A stretch of 39,396 bases of DNA, from IMG/VR virus record IMGVR_UViG_3300046819_000086, positions 1 through 39,396 of that record; one strand, given 5' to 3'. Under the pieces are notes generated by a model. It was given only the letters and a program-made list of their open reading frames with translations, made no database searches and was not told the origin of the DNA. The position numbers and the translations under genes were made by a program. The DNA is from a virus. Of the stretch, positions 27,195-36,679 are shown one piece after another (the stretch's first letter is position 1; the number at the start of each line of letters is the position of its first letter).

Positions 27195-28237
27195 TGAGTA
27201 TCTTAGAAAAAATTAAAAAGAATAGTAGTATCAAAGAATCTGCTATTCTAGCCAAATCCAAATTCTTCACTGATAAGGACATGATTCCTACATCGGTGCC
27301 TATTGTTAATGTTGCTTTATCTGGTCGCCTTGATGGCGGCCTAACACCAGGACTGACAATGTGGGCAGGTCCAAGTAAACACTTCAAGACTGCCTTCAGT
27401 CTGTTAATGGCTAAATCTTATCTGGACAAATATCCTGATGCTGCACTTCTTTTTTATGATTCTGAGTTTGGAACTCCTCAGTCATATTTCGATTCTTTTG
27501 GTATTGATACTGAGCGGGTACTTCATACTCCGCTCACGGACATCGAACAACTAAAATTCGATATCATGCAACAATTGACCAGTCTTGAACGTGATGATCG
27601 TTTGATTATCATTATCGATTCGATTGGTAACTTGGCTTCGAAGAAAGAAGTTGATGATGCTCTGGAAGGCAAGTCTGTTGCTGATATGTCTCGTGCTAAA
27701 CAAGTCAAGAGTTTGTTCCGTATGGTGACACCACACCTGTCGTTGAAGAATATTCCTATGATTGTTGTCAATCATACATACAAAGAAATTGGAATGTTCC
27801 CTAAAGATATTGTTGGTGGTGGCACAGGTTCATACTATTCTGCCGACAACATTTTTATTCTAGGTCGTCAGCAAGAAAAGGAAGGTACAGAAATTGTTGG
27901 ATACAATTTTATCATTAATGTCGAGAAGTCTAGATACGTTAGAGAGAAGTCTAAGATTCCTGTATCAGTCTCTTTTGACGGTGGCATTAGTAAGTGGTCT
28001 GGGCTTATGGATCTTGCTTTGGATTCTGGCCACGTTATTAAGCCTTCCAATGGTTGGTATTCTAAAGTTAATACAGAAACCGGTGAAGTAGATGAAAAGA
28101 AGTATCGTCTTAAAGAAACGGACACGAAAGACTTTTGGTTACCGATTGTTTCTAGTCAATCTTTCCAGGATTTTGTCAAAAACAAATACCAAGTGGCTTC
28201 GGGAAGTATTATGTCAACTGAAGATGTTGAGGAATGA
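27194..28237 (+). CDS. uvsX: RecA-like recombinase UvsX
   Basis: This 347-residue protein (T4: 391) has Walker A AGPSKHFKT near residue 57 and Walker B LIIIIDSIGN near residue 140. The following VADMSRAKQVKSLFRM and PMIVVNHTY segments are typical of phage UvsX. It forms the presynaptic filament with UvsY help. The C-terminus is shorter than in T4. It follows thioredoxin with an ATGA-type overlap. Confidence 0.95.
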   Translation: MSILEKIKKNSSIKESAILAKSKFFTDKDMIPTSVPIVNVALSGRLDGGLTPGLTMWAGPSKHFKTAFSLLMAKSYLDKYPDAALLFYDSEFGTPQSYFDSFGIDTERVLHTPLTDIEQLKFDIMQQLTSLERDDRLIIIIDSIGNLASKKEVDDALEGKSVADMSRAKQVKSLFRMVTPHLSLKNIPMIVVNHTYKEIGMFPKDIVGGGTGSYYSADNIFILGRQQEKEGTEIVGYNFIINVEKSRYVREKSKIPVSVSFDGGISKWSGLMDLALDSGHVIKPSNGWYSKVNTETGEVDEKKYRLKETDTKDFWLPIVSSQSFQDFVKNKYQVASGSIMSTEDVEE

Positions 28238-28241
28238 AAAA

Positions 28242-28565
28242 ATGATTGAAGGATTAGATTACTGCTACATATATCCTAAGGATGATGGTTCTGCGGTACA
28301 CATTAAACTACTTGAAGGACCGTATAAGGACACAATATTCAAATATGGCAAAGTTAAGTTTAAAGAAGAAAACAATCAGGTCTATTTACTTTTCGCATAT
28401 GATGTGTTAGAATCCAAAGTCTCTAAACCTAAAAAGTTAGAAAAAGACGAAACATTTAAAAATTATATCGGTGATCTATTGGTAGAAATCATGTCATCGA
28501 ATATTGAACAGGAAGTTGTAGATGAGACTGGAACAAACCATACTGAAGAATCTGATCCACAATGA
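28242..28565 (+). CDS. conserved hypothetical between uvsX and gene 41
   Basis: The protein has 107 residues from ATG 28242; the longer in-frame reading would run inside uvsX. The N-terminal 70 residues form a small beta domain (YCYIYPKDDGSAVHIKLLEG, YKDTIFKYGKVKF), and the C-terminal 30 are acidic. Its last 44 bases overlap the helicase gene. Similar small ORFs occupy this slot in aquatic T4-like phages. The function is unknown. Confidence 0.65.
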   Translation: MIEGLDYCYIYPKDDGSAVHIKLLEGPYKDTIFKYGKVKFKEENNQVYLLFAYDVLESKVSKPKKLEKDETFKNYIGDLLVEIMSSNIEQEVVDETGTNHTEESDPQ

Positions 28566-29916
28566 GGATTATCTACGCAAGGTAATCCCATTTCTGTCGC
28601 CAGATTATTTTAGTGATAGTGTAGAAAGAACAATTTTCAATGAGATTGTCCAATTCACGGAAACTTACAATAACCCGCCAACGACTGAAGCGGTTGGATT
28701 GGCCGTCAAAGAAAAGAGAAATCTCACTGCTGAAGAAGTGCAGAAGTGTGAAAGTTATCTACAGGAAATTGGAGATTCTTCATACGAAAAACCCCAAATT
28801 CAATGGATTGTTGACAAGACCGAAAAGTTTTGCCAAGAGAAAGCCATCTATAACGCTGTATTGGGGTCTATTTCTATCCTTGACGGGAAAGACAAAACAC
28901 ACGACAAAGGTTCTATTCCCAAGATACTATCAGACGCCTTAGCAATTTCTTTTGATAGTTCTGTTGGCCACGATTATCTGGACAATTCAGATTCTCGTTA
29001 TGAGTTTTATCATCGTAAAGAAGAACGTATCCCGTTTGATATTGACCTATTGAATAAGATCACCAAGGGTGGTCTTCCAAACAAAACTCTAAACATTGCA
29101 CTTGCCGGCACCGGTGTCGGTAAGTCTTTGTTCATGTGCCATGTTGCCGCATCTTGTTTGGTGCAAGGCAAGAATGTACTATATATTACCTTGGAAATGG
29201 CGGAAGAAAAAATCGCCGAACGAATTGATGCGAATTTGTTGAATGTAACAGTTGACGAACTTATAGAATTACCTAAGGATCTTTATGATAAGAAGGTAGC
29301 TAGGGTGCGTGAAAAGACAACAGGTAAGTTGATCATCAAAGAGTACCCTACTGCATCGGCTTCAACGATACACTTTAGGACTCTATTAAATGAGCTTAAT
29401 CTCAAGAGGAACTTTGTTCCTGATATTATCTTTATCGATTATCTTAACATATGTTGTTCTAGCCGTCTCAAAACTGGCGCTAATGTTAATTCCTATACAT
29501 ATGTTAAAGCCATTGCGGAAGAACTTCGTGGTCTGGCGGTGGAGCAGTCAGTACCTATTGTTAGTGCTACCCAAACTACTCGGTCAGGATATACAAGTAG
29601 TGATCCCGGTCTTGAAGATACTTCAGAATCATTTGGTCTACCTGCAACAGCAGATTTCATGTTCGCACTTGTTAGTTCCGAAGAATTGGAAGAACTAGGT
29701 CAGATAATGATCAAGCAGTTGAAGAATCGTTATAATGATCCAACGTTCCACAAACGATTCACAATTGGCATTGATCGATCAAAGATGCGTTTATTTGATA
29801 TTGAGCAATCAGCACAAATTGGACTTGCGGATGCAGGACATTCAGATAAACCTCTGAACACATTTGGTACACGAGAAAAATCTGAGAAAAAGAACTTTGG
29901 TGGATTTAAAGTATGA
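28522..29916 (+). CDS. 41: replicative helicase gp41 (DnaB-like)
   Basis: This 464-residue protein (T4: 475) has an N-terminal helical domain, then the RecA-type ATPase with Walker A AGTGVGKSLF near residue 195, TLEMAEEKIAERIDA near 225, and Walker B DIIFIDYLNICCSSR near 310. It unwinds the lagging strand template and partners with primase gp61 (not in the window). It overlaps the preceding ORF by 44 bases and the DruA-like gene by ATGA. Confidence 0.95.
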   Translation: MRLEQTILKNLIHNEDYLRKVIPFLSPDYFSDSVERTIFNEIVQFTETYNNPPTTEAVGLAVKEKRNLTAEEVQKCESYLQEIGDSSYEKPQIQWIVDKTEKFCQEKAIYNAVLGSISILDGKDKTHDKGSIPKILSDALAISFDSSVGHDYLDNSDSRYEFYHRKEERIPFDIDLLNKITKGGLPNKTLNIALAGTGVGKSLFMCHVAASCLVQGKNVLYITLEMAEEKIAERIDANLLNVTVDELIELPKDLYDKKVARVREKTTGKLIIKEYPTASASTIHFRTLLNELNLKRNFVPDIIFIDYLNICCSSRLKTGANVNSYTYVKAIAEELRGLAVEQSVPIVSATQTTRSGYTSSDPGLEDTSESFGLPATADFMFALVSSEELEELGQIMIKQLKNRYNDPTFHKRFTIGIDRSKMRLFDIEQSAQIGLADAGHSDKPLNTFGTREKSEKKNFGGFKV

Positions 29917-31019
29917 GTTTGACTTATGATGATGCACTCCATTGTGCAAAGGTATTTGAAGATTACTTTGGTAATTTTGAACGTATCGACCAATACATGA
30001 AGGATCAAAAGTTGGCATCCCTTTCTGAGATGCCTTCTAATCCTTTGTTTGCACCAGAAGATGATTTGTTCTCAGATTTCTCCATGCATCCGAATGACAT
30101 GGACATTGAAGTATTGGAGATTCCAACAGAAACTTGGGAAACACTCCTTAACATAACATCATCACATATTAACATTGCACCAGTTGGTCGTAATGTGAAA
30201 TTGGCTGTTCGTGAGAAGAAAACGGAAAAGTTTTTAGGTTTCATTCGACTTGGTTCTCCTGTTATCAATTGTAAACCCCGCAATGAAATGCTGGGTCAAG
30301 TATTCACACAAGACCTGGCCTTGGCTCAAAGATTCAACAACTCGGCAATGATGGGTTTTGTAATTGTACCATCACAACCATTTGGTTACAACTATATCGG
30401 TGGAAAACTGCTTGCTGCAATTTGTTGTTCCCATACCGTTCGTGAGATAGTCAATAAGAAGTATGGTATGAATATGTGTCTGTTTGAAACCACCAGTCTC
30501 TATGGCAGTTCCAAACAAGTATCACAGTATGATGGCATGAAACCATACATTCGCTACAAGGGACTCACCGAAAGTGACTTCCTACCGATGATGCATGGCA
30601 AACCATACTCCGACCTTCGTGACTTTGTACAAAGCAAAGTCGGACCTTTGGTTGAAGAAACTGCTTCCAGTAAAAAGTTGAAGATTTCAATGAAGATCAT
30701 TTCTTTGACAAAGGCTGCACTTAAAGGTACCGATGCAGGTATCAAGTTCAATGAAACCATAGAAAATGCCAAGAAACTGACTGAACAGAAACGTTATTAC
30801 ATTTCAAACTATGGTTTTAAGAACTATATTGATTATGTTAATGGCAAGACTGATGTTTTGGTACCAGATGAAAACTATGAGAAGTTTGAATTGAGTAATA
30901 TTATCGAATGGTGGAAGAAGAAAGCAACCAATCGTTATGAAACATTAAAATCTGAAGGCAGACTCCGCACAGAACTTGAGGTTTGGACATCCGGTAAAGA
31001 CATAGATATTATCAGATAA
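29913..31019 (+). CDS. DUF4338/DruA-like protein, copy 2
   Basis: This 368-residue protein is paralogous to 11168-12433. The shared core runs from TEKFLGFIRLGSPVINCKPRNE (about residue 105), through PFGYNYIGGKLLAAICCSHTV near 155, KKYG and ETTSLYG near 192, to SQYDGMK. The N-terminal 90 residues are acidic and unlike those of copy 1, and the C-terminal third is lysine-rich. Translation is coupled to helicase gp41 by an ATGA overlap. The invariant RD/IGW motif of copy 1 is degenerate here, so the activities may differ. Confidence 0.62.
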   Translation: MSLTYDDALHCAKVFEDYFGNFERIDQYMKDQKLASLSEMPSNPLFAPEDDLFSDFSMHPNDMDIEVLEIPTETWETLLNITSSHINIAPVGRNVKLAVREKKTEKFLGFIRLGSPVINCKPRNEMLGQVFTQDLALAQRFNNSAMMGFVIVPSQPFGYNYIGGKLLAAICCSHTVREIVNKKYGMNMCLFETTSLYGSSKQVSQYDGMKPYIRYKGLTESDFLPMMHGKPYSDLRDFVQSKVGPLVEETASSKKLKISMKIISLTKAALKGTDAGIKFNETIENAKKLTEQKRYYISNYGFKNYIDYVNGKTDVLVPDENYEKFELSNIIEWWKKKATNRYETLKSEGRLRTELEVWTSGKDIDIIR

Positions 31020-31022
31020 ATA
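31015..31022 (+). promoter_or_regulatory. late-promoter-like GATAAATA with embedded stop codon
   Basis: This NATAAATA element contains the TAA stop (31017-31019) of the DruA-like gene. It lies 20 bases before the start of the next gene, which could therefore be expressed late. Confidence 0.45.
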
Positions 31023-31042
31023 CTTTTATTTGAGACCATAAA

Positions 31043-32308
31043 ATGGCATATGAAGCATCAGAAATAATGCTCGCTGCAGCACTATTGTATCCTACCAAAG
31101 AATTGGAAGCACAATCCAAAGACCTTTCTTCGTTGCGTGGATTGATGGTTGATGCTAAAAACAAAGTCAAGAATAGTGGAATAGTAAAATTTGGTAATTC
31201 TTCCATAGAAAAGGGTTTCGTTGATTTAATGAATGAACAGAACTCTGAAGCCTTAAAAGACTTGGCTGGAGGAATATCTGCTGCAATTGGATTAAGAAAA
31301 GAAACAGGTATGTCAAAGATACCTGTAGCGATATACATGACAGGTAATGTTTGGCCAAAAGAAGTTGAAAAGTTTAGAATCAGTGCTTATGGTTTTGAAG
31401 ATTACAACTCTGCGGACGTTATTGTATCACCAAACAAAAAGACATTCTATGGCGTTTCACTTAAAAAGAAACGTACTGCTACAGGCGGAGAACCAACATT
31501 AATCAATAAGGCTTTCGATACAGTATTGAATGGTGATGAATTTGATAGTGTCAAAGATCAATTGGCCAATGTTCGTATGGAGTATTTTTCCAATTTGGTT
31601 ATCGATGCTGTAAAACTTGGATTGATCAGAAAGGCTGATATTGCTGGTTTCGACCAATTGAAGAAAACCACCGCAGGAAGAAAAGAGTTGTTTGAAGCCA
31701 AAAAACGAGACAAGAAATTATTTGATCGTTCTTATATTGATACAAAAGGTTCCGCTTTTCTGCCAAAAGGTTATAAAGATGATGATACAAGAAATCCAAA
31801 ATCTATGCGTTTCTTTGTCAACAAAAGTTTAGCTGAGAAAGATAATGTTTTGTGGGATCAATTTGTTTCGATTATGAATGACCATGCGGATCTTTTTGCT
31901 GATTCTCTGATAAACATCATATTAAAAACTAAGTTATTTGAAGAACTTGAAGCCAAAGACGTAAAAGAAAACGAATTCAATTTTTATTTAATTACTGGTG
32001 TCGGAGATGTTTCCACTAAAGGTGTTGTGACTGTTGGTCATGCTACAGTCTTACCTTTAAAAACTACACTATGTGGTTTAACTCGGTTAGAGAAGAAAAA
32101 TAAGACGAATAAGTATAAGATCGTATTAGATAATACTAAAAAAGGTAAATCTGATGCCGCAAAAATCTTCCTACAACTGAAACGAGGAACAGTAACTCTT
32201 TTAGATTTAGAGATTCGTTACAAGGGTGCCTTTACACCTCAACCCCAATTTCAAGGAACACTAAACGACCAGTTTAAACAACTGTTAGTTAAAGAATGTG
32301 GTTTGTGA
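31043..32308 (+). CDS. hypothetical protein, possible PD-(D/E)xK-like nuclease
   Basis: This 421-residue protein has unknown function. A segment near residues 125-150 (YNSADVIVSPNKKTFYGVSLKKK) has the look of a nuclease core: an Asp, a strand, then a Ser-Leu-Lys-Lys. It is followed by EPTLINKAF. The C-terminus ends with LDLEIRYKGAFTPQPQFQGT, a motif I associate with conserved aquatic-phage proteins. The N-terminal helices contain no signal peptide. A weak late element precedes it. The nuclease idea rests on a local pattern only. Confidence 0.5.
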   Translation: MAYEASEIMLAAALLYPTKELEAQSKDLSSLRGLMVDAKNKVKNSGIVKFGNSSIEKGFVDLMNEQNSEALKDLAGGISAAIGLRKETGMSKIPVAIYMTGNVWPKEVEKFRISAYGFEDYNSADVIVSPNKKTFYGVSLKKKRTATGGEPTLINKAFDTVLNGDEFDSVKDQLANVRMEYFSNLVIDAVKLGLIRKADIAGFDQLKKTTAGRKELFEAKKRDKKLFDRSYIDTKGSAFLPKGYKDDDTRNPKSMRFFVNKSLAEKDNVLWDQFVSIMNDHADLFADSLINIILKTKLFEELEAKDVKENEFNFYLITGVGDVSTKGVVTVGHATVLPLKTTLCGLTRLEKKNKTNKYKIVLDNTKKGKSDAAKIFLQLKRGTVTLLDLEIRYKGAFTPQPQFQGTLNDQFKQLLVKECGL

Positions 32309-32314
32309 TAATAT

Positions 32315-32725
32315 ATGGAATATAATGAAGATAATTTGAAATTGGTGAGCGATCTTATTGTCAAAAACTTGACACCGGATCTTTTACCAAAGAGATGGAT
32401 ACAAAGAAACTGGACAAACAAAATGTTCGGTCATTGCCACAATGCTTCATGTTGTTTGCGTAAAGTGTTTGGTTCAGAGAATATAAAGTTGTATCGAGCT
32501 CTAGATGATGAAGATATATATCATTGGTGGGCTGTTGATTTGAATGGTAAATTGATTGATCTTACTATTGATCAATACCTATCAAAAGGAAGAACACCTC
32601 CACACGATAAAGGTGAACCTGCATCACCACTGGGTTTCGAATACAAAAAACGAGCAACAAGATTATATGAACGTGTTATGTCTGAACTGAATCCTCCTGA
32701 GATTCGTTCGTTTTTTGAGGATTAA
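32315..32725 (+). CDS. YunG-like cysteine-peptidase-fold protein
   Basis: This 136-residue protein has a GHCHNAS motif (Cys near residue 42), DIYHWWAVD (His near residue 70) and GKLIDLTIDQ (Asp near residue 82). Together these form a Cys-His-Asp arrangement as in papain/NlpC-type or transglutaminase-like folds. YunG-family proteins share this order. The substrate is unknown. It precedes the sugar locus by four bases and may belong to it. Confidence 0.6.
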   Translation: MEYNEDNLKLVSDLIVKNLTPDLLPKRWIQRNWTNKMFGHCHNASCCLRKVFGSENIKLYRALDDEDIYHWWAVDLNGKLIDLTIDQYLSKGRTPPHDKGEPASPLGFEYKKRATRLYERVMSELNPPEIRSFFED

Positions 32726-32729
32726 TATT

Positions 32730-33455
32730 ATGAGTGCTACTGTAATTATACCAACAACCGGTTCTAAAGATTTGCGAAAAGCAATAGAATCGGTTCTAAA
32801 TCAAACTTATGAAACTCAATGTTACGTTGTTGCTGACGGAAAAGAAGCAACAGGTAAAGTGAGTGCAATTGTTAGTGATTATGCAGGCAATAAGAACCTG
32901 CATGTGTGTTACTTGCCAATCAATGTCGGTGCAAACGGATTCTATGGTCACCGTGTTTATGCTGCGTTTACACACCTGGTTAATACCGATTATGTCTTGT
33001 ATCTGGATCAGGACAACTGGTTTGAACCAAATCATGTCAAAGAATGTGTGGAAACAATACAAGATGGTAATTTAGATTGGTGTTATTCTTTGAGAAACAT
33101 ATATGAAGGTGAAGAATTTGCTTGCCAAGATAATTGCGAATCACTAGGCAAATGGCAAACATATCATGGACACAATCATGTTGACACCAACACCTATTGC
33201 TTAAAGACGCAAGTTGCGATAAAATTAGCACAAGCATGGCATGGTGGTTGGGGACAAGACAGAATTTTCTTATCTGCCATTTCACAATACTTTCCTAATT
33301 GGCATTGTAGTGGCAAATATACTGTAAACTACCGTGTTGCTGGTAATGCTGGTTCTGTTACTAAAGAGTTTTTCGAAAATGGTAACAAGATCATGAATGA
33401 ACGATATAATGGAGAATTCCCGTGGGTAAAAAAGACGTTGCAATTGGTTGCATAA
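32730..33455 (+). CDS. family 2 glycosyltransferase
   Basis: The protein has 241 residues from ATG 32730. ATVIIPTTGSKDLRKAIESVLNQTY is the classic GT2 opening. DYVLYLDQDNWF near residue 92 carries the metal-binding acidic residues, and GWGQDRIF near 175 could be the catalytic region. The TTG at 32715 is rejected for lack of a ribosome site. It overlaps the next gene by 34 bases and is the first gene of an eight-gene sugar block. Confidence 0.88.
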   Translation: MSATVIIPTTGSKDLRKAIESVLNQTYETQCYVVADGKEATGKVSAIVSDYAGNKNLHVCYLPINVGANGFYGHRVYAAFTHLVNTDYVLYLDQDNWFEPNHVKECVETIQDGNLDWCYSLRNIYEGEEFACQDNCESLGKWQTYHGHNHVDTNTYCLKTQVAIKLAQAWHGGWGQDRIFLSAISQYFPNWHCSGKYTVNYRVAGNAGSVTKEFFENGNKIMNERYNGEFPWVKKTLQLVA

Positions 33456-34276
33456 CTGGTTATGATTTTGACAAGATTAAACCTTGGGTCAATTCATTAG
33501 ATCGTAGTGGGTTTGATGGTCACAAGATCATGTTCTGTTATAACATTGGTTATGATGTAGCCAATGAACTCATGAAAAGAAACTATGAAGTTATTGGTTT
33601 CGAAAAAGATGACGCAAACAATAGACTGAAATATTCTGATCCAAACCTATCTATTGTATTAGATAGATTCTATCACATTTGGAATTCACTCAAAGATCGA
33701 AAAGGTCAATATAGGTATGTTATTGCTACTGATGTGAAAGACGTTGTATTTCAAACTAATCCTTCAGAATGGTTAGAAAAGAATCTCGGCGACAAGAAGA
33801 TTAATGTTGCGTGTGAGTCTATTCGTTATTGTGATGAACCTTGGGGAGATCACAACCTGTTCAAATCTTTCGGGCCATTGATACATGCACACAATAGAAA
33901 CAACCTAATCTTCAATGCGGGAACATTGTCTGGCGACTTTGATACGATGATTGATTTGTTTTTGAATCTATATCTATCGTGTGGTGGTTCACCTCGTCAT
34001 GTTGAAGGTGGTGGTGGTCCAGACCAAGCTGCATTGAATGTACTTCTCAATCTTAAACCATATAAAGACATTACAAGGTTCACAATGTCTGAAGAAGGTT
34101 GGGCTGCACAACTTGGCACAACAGGACCTCAAGTCAATTTCAATGTAGTTGAACCAAAACCCATAATCAAAGATAGTGGCATAGTCACAACATCGAAAGG
34201 TGTTCCTTTTGTTATGGTTCACCAGTATGACCGAGTTCCTGAATGGAAAAAACTTATTGAACTAATTTATTCTTGA
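33422..34276 (+). CDS. GT-A fold glycosyltransferase
   Basis: This 284-residue protein starts at GTG 33422 inside the previous gene. VIATDVKDVVFQ near residue 100 holds the DxxD-type metal motif, NLIFNAGTLSGDF near 160 is typical of GT8-like enzymes, and GGGGPDQAALN near 195 follows. It likely transfers a hexose from a nucleotide sugar. The acceptor is unknown. Confidence 0.72.
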   Translation: MGKKDVAIGCITGYDFDKIKPWVNSLDRSGFDGHKIMFCYNIGYDVANELMKRNYEVIGFEKDDANNRLKYSDPNLSIVLDRFYHIWNSLKDRKGQYRYVIATDVKDVVFQTNPSEWLEKNLGDKKINVACESIRYCDEPWGDHNLFKSFGPLIHAHNRNNLIFNAGTLSGDFDTMIDLFLNLYLSCGGSPRHVEGGGGPDQAALNVLLNLKPYKDITRFTMSEEGWAAQLGTTGPQVNFNVVEPKPIIKDSGIVTTSKGVPFVMVHQYDRVPEWKKLIELIYS

Positions 34277-34280
34277 TATT

Positions 34281-35057
34281 ATGCTAACTAAACTTTTAGA
34301 AAAACCAAACCTCGTTATTGTTCCTGTTGGATCACCCGTTGATAAGTTTGTTAAACAAGTCAATCATCCTATGCCAATTGAAAATCACTGGCGTTGGACA
34401 AAGAATGACAGAAACTACTCCATTCTTGCCGTACAATACGGAGACTTTGAACCAGAAGAAGGCGCTTATGATGCACTATTAAAGATTTCTGGTTTCAAAT
34501 GGACGATTGCGAAAGAATTGCAAAAACATCTAGATTATACTGATTGGGAATATGTTGGTTTCTATGACGATGATGTAATTCTTGATTATAGTGCCATGAA
34601 TTATAGTTTTGATCTGGCTGCATCAAAAGAGTTTAAGGCATTCCAAATTAGTTTGTCTCCTGGCTCAGAATCACAATACCCTTGTACAAGATACAACCCA
34701 TCGTTGAAGTATTCGTATACCAACTTCATTGAGATTATGTGTCCTGTTTTCCACAAATCTGTCATCAACAAGGCTATGAGACTAGCACACAGTTATGACA
34801 TTTTCTGTGGTTGGGGTTTCGATTATGTCATGGCTGAGTACCTAGATATTAAACCAGCAATTATACATGAAGTGCATATGTTCCATCCACCACGTCCAGA
34901 TACGGGCAGTGGTTACGATAAGACAAAGGCATTTAATGAAATGTATAATCTGTTTGATAACGTATTTCCAAAATTGATGAGTGAAGAAGGCAGAACAGTT
35001 AAGAATAACTATCATGCTTTCCGTCCAGATGAAATTCAAATGGTAATGAATATATGA
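34281..35057 (+). CDS. putative glycosyltransferase
   Basis: This 258-residue protein has YVGFYDDDVIL near residue 95, an acidic DDD cluster suited to metal and nucleotide-sugar binding, and CGWGFDYVMAEYL near 180 with a pattern seen in DUF707-like transferases. There is no signal peptide or membrane segment. It ends with an ATGA overlap to the next gene. Confidence 0.6.
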   Translation: MLTKLLEKPNLVIVPVGSPVDKFVKQVNHPMPIENHWRWTKNDRNYSILAVQYGDFEPEEGAYDALLKISGFKWTIAKELQKHLDYTDWEYVGFYDDDVILDYSAMNYSFDLAASKEFKAFQISLSPGSESQYPCTRYNPSLKYSYTNFIEIMCPVFHKSVINKAMRLAHSYDIFCGWGFDYVMAEYLDIKPAIIHEVHMFHPPRPDTGSGYDKTKAFNEMYNLFDNVFPKLMSEEGRTVKNNYHAFRPDEIQMVMNI

Positions 35058-35770
35058 GTAAGTATAAAGCAGTTCTGTTTATGTGCAATGATGAACCTCG
35101 TGCAGAGTTTGTCATTGAAAATTTCACCAAACATAATCCAGATATACCACTTGTTGTTTATAATGGTGGTCGTTCTGCTCTATATCTAAAAGACAAATAT
35201 AAAATTTCATTGATCGAAGGTAAAAACCTTTGGCACAAGACTACTAGAAATCCACCAGGATCGTTTAGTTACGAATGGTTTGAATACCTGTTCTTTATGG
35301 GTGAAAACATGGAACAGGACTATCTGATCTTTCTAGAAACAGATGTGAAAGTTAATCGACCAATTCAAGGTGAGCCACAATATGACATTAGCGGACCTAC
35401 AACTTTTTGTGGTCCTTTGGATCAAGTCGTTGCTTATGATTTTTGGGGTGGCTACTTAAAAGGAACGATGGATGACCAGACCGATTGGGGACCCAAAATA
35501 CATACTAGCATGGGCGGTACAGTTTTCAAAAAATCATTCTTTAAGGCTTGCAAAGAGAACCTAAAATATGTTAAGATGGCATATGATTTGATTCCATTAA
35601 ATTGCTATCAAGATTTGATGATGACATTGTTAGCCAGATTCTCTGGTTGTACATATGGTGATTGGTCGGAGGCATCAGATACACGAGGTGTATTTCGTCT
35701 GATAAATAATCAATGGTATCACGAACCATGTAATGAAAATTGTGCATTAATTCATAATTATAAAGTATAG
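35054..35770 (+). CDS. putative GT-A fold glycosyltransferase
   Basis: This 238-residue protein opens with KYKAVLFMCNDEPRAEFVIENF. DYLIFLETDVKVNRP near residue 95 has the acidic ExD motif of a GT-A domain, and a later MGGTVFKKSFFKAC helix follows. The assignment comes from motif and context; a close family cannot be named. Confidence 0.58.
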   Translation: MSKYKAVLFMCNDEPRAEFVIENFTKHNPDIPLVVYNGGRSALYLKDKYKISLIEGKNLWHKTTRNPPGSFSYEWFEYLFFMGENMEQDYLIFLETDVKVNRPIQGEPQYDISGPTTFCGPLDQVVAYDFWGGYLKGTMDDQTDWGPKIHTSMGGTVFKKSFFKACKENLKYVKMAYDLIPLNCYQDLMMTLLARFSGCTYGDWSEASDTRGVFRLINNQWYHEPCNENCALIHNYKV

Positions 35771-35780
35771 GGAGTTTGAA

Positions 35781-36677
35781 ATGAGATGTTTAGTAACAGG
35801 TGGCGCTGGTTTTATTGGTTCGCATATTGTTGATAGACTGTATCGAGATGGCCACGAAGTCATTTGTGTTGATAATGAATCAGCAATCGTTCACGAAGAA
35901 TTTTATTGGAACGAAAACGCAAAAAATTTCAAGTTAGATATTTGTGAATACGCATTGATGCGTCCACTATTTGAAGGCGTAGATTGTGTTTTCCATTGTG
36001 CTGCTGAATCCCGTATTCAACCAGCAATCGAAAATCCACTTTTGGCAGTCAGGACAAATACACTAGGCACAGCAACAGTTCTACAATGTGCTCGTGAAGC
36101 TGGTGTCAAGAAAGTCATTTACTCGTCAACTTCTTCCGGTTATGGCCTGAAGAACACACCACCTTTGACCGAAGATATGCCAGATGATTGTCTGAATCCA
36201 TATTCGGTTTCCAAAGTGTCTGGTGAAAAACTGTGTAAGATGTATACCGATCTGTTTGGTCTAAAGACAATTATTTTCCGTTATTTCAATGTCTATGGTC
36301 CAAGAGAACCACTAAAAGGCAACTATGCGCCAATCGTTGGTCTTTTCTTGCGTCAACACAAAGCAGGTCAACAACTGACTATCGTTCCTGATGGCACACA
36401 ACGCCGTGACTTTACACATGTTGAAGATGTTGTTAATGCTAATATGCAAGCAATGAAGGTTGAAGGTCATCATCATTATGGTGAAGTGTTTAATGTTGGT
36501 ACAGGTGTCAATCATTCTGTTCTAGAACTAGCACACATGATTTCAGACAATACAGTTTTCATTGAACCACGTATTGGTGAAGCATACATCACTCTAGCAA
36601 ATAACCTGAAGATGAGAGAAGTTCTTGGCTGGGTTCCAACTAAGAAAATTGAAGATTATATTACTGAGAACCTTTGA
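35781..36677 (+). CDS. NAD-dependent UDP-sugar epimerase/dehydratase
   Basis: This 298-residue extended short-chain dehydrogenase has the nucleotide-binding TGGAGFIGSH at residues 6-15, STSSGYG near residue 115 (the serine of the catalytic triad), and NPYSVSK near 140 (Tyr-x-x-x-Lys). Most likely it is a UDP-glucose/UDP-galactose 4-epimerase type. It could supply UDP-galactose for the mutase at the end of the block. An AGGGAG site precedes it. Confidence 0.88.
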   Translation: MRCLVTGGAGFIGSHIVDRLYRDGHEVICVDNESAIVHEEFYWNENAKNFKLDICEYALMRPLFEGVDCVFHCAAESRIQPAIENPLLAVRTNTLGTATVLQCAREAGVKKVIYSSTSSGYGLKNTPPLTEDMPDDCLNPYSVSKVSGEKLCKMYTDLFGLKTIIFRYFNVYGPREPLKGNYAPIVGLFLRQHKAGQQLTIVPDGTQRRDFTHVEDVVNANMQAMKVEGHHHYGEVFNVGTGVNHSVLELAHMISDNTVFIEPRIGEAYITLANNLKMREVLGWVPTKKIEDYITENL

Positions 36678-36679
36678 TT

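Noticed and set aside
28092-28241. N-terminal extension of the small ORF between uvsX and gene 41
   Set aside because: This part is the uvsX gene in another frame; ATG 28242 gives a normal small protein.
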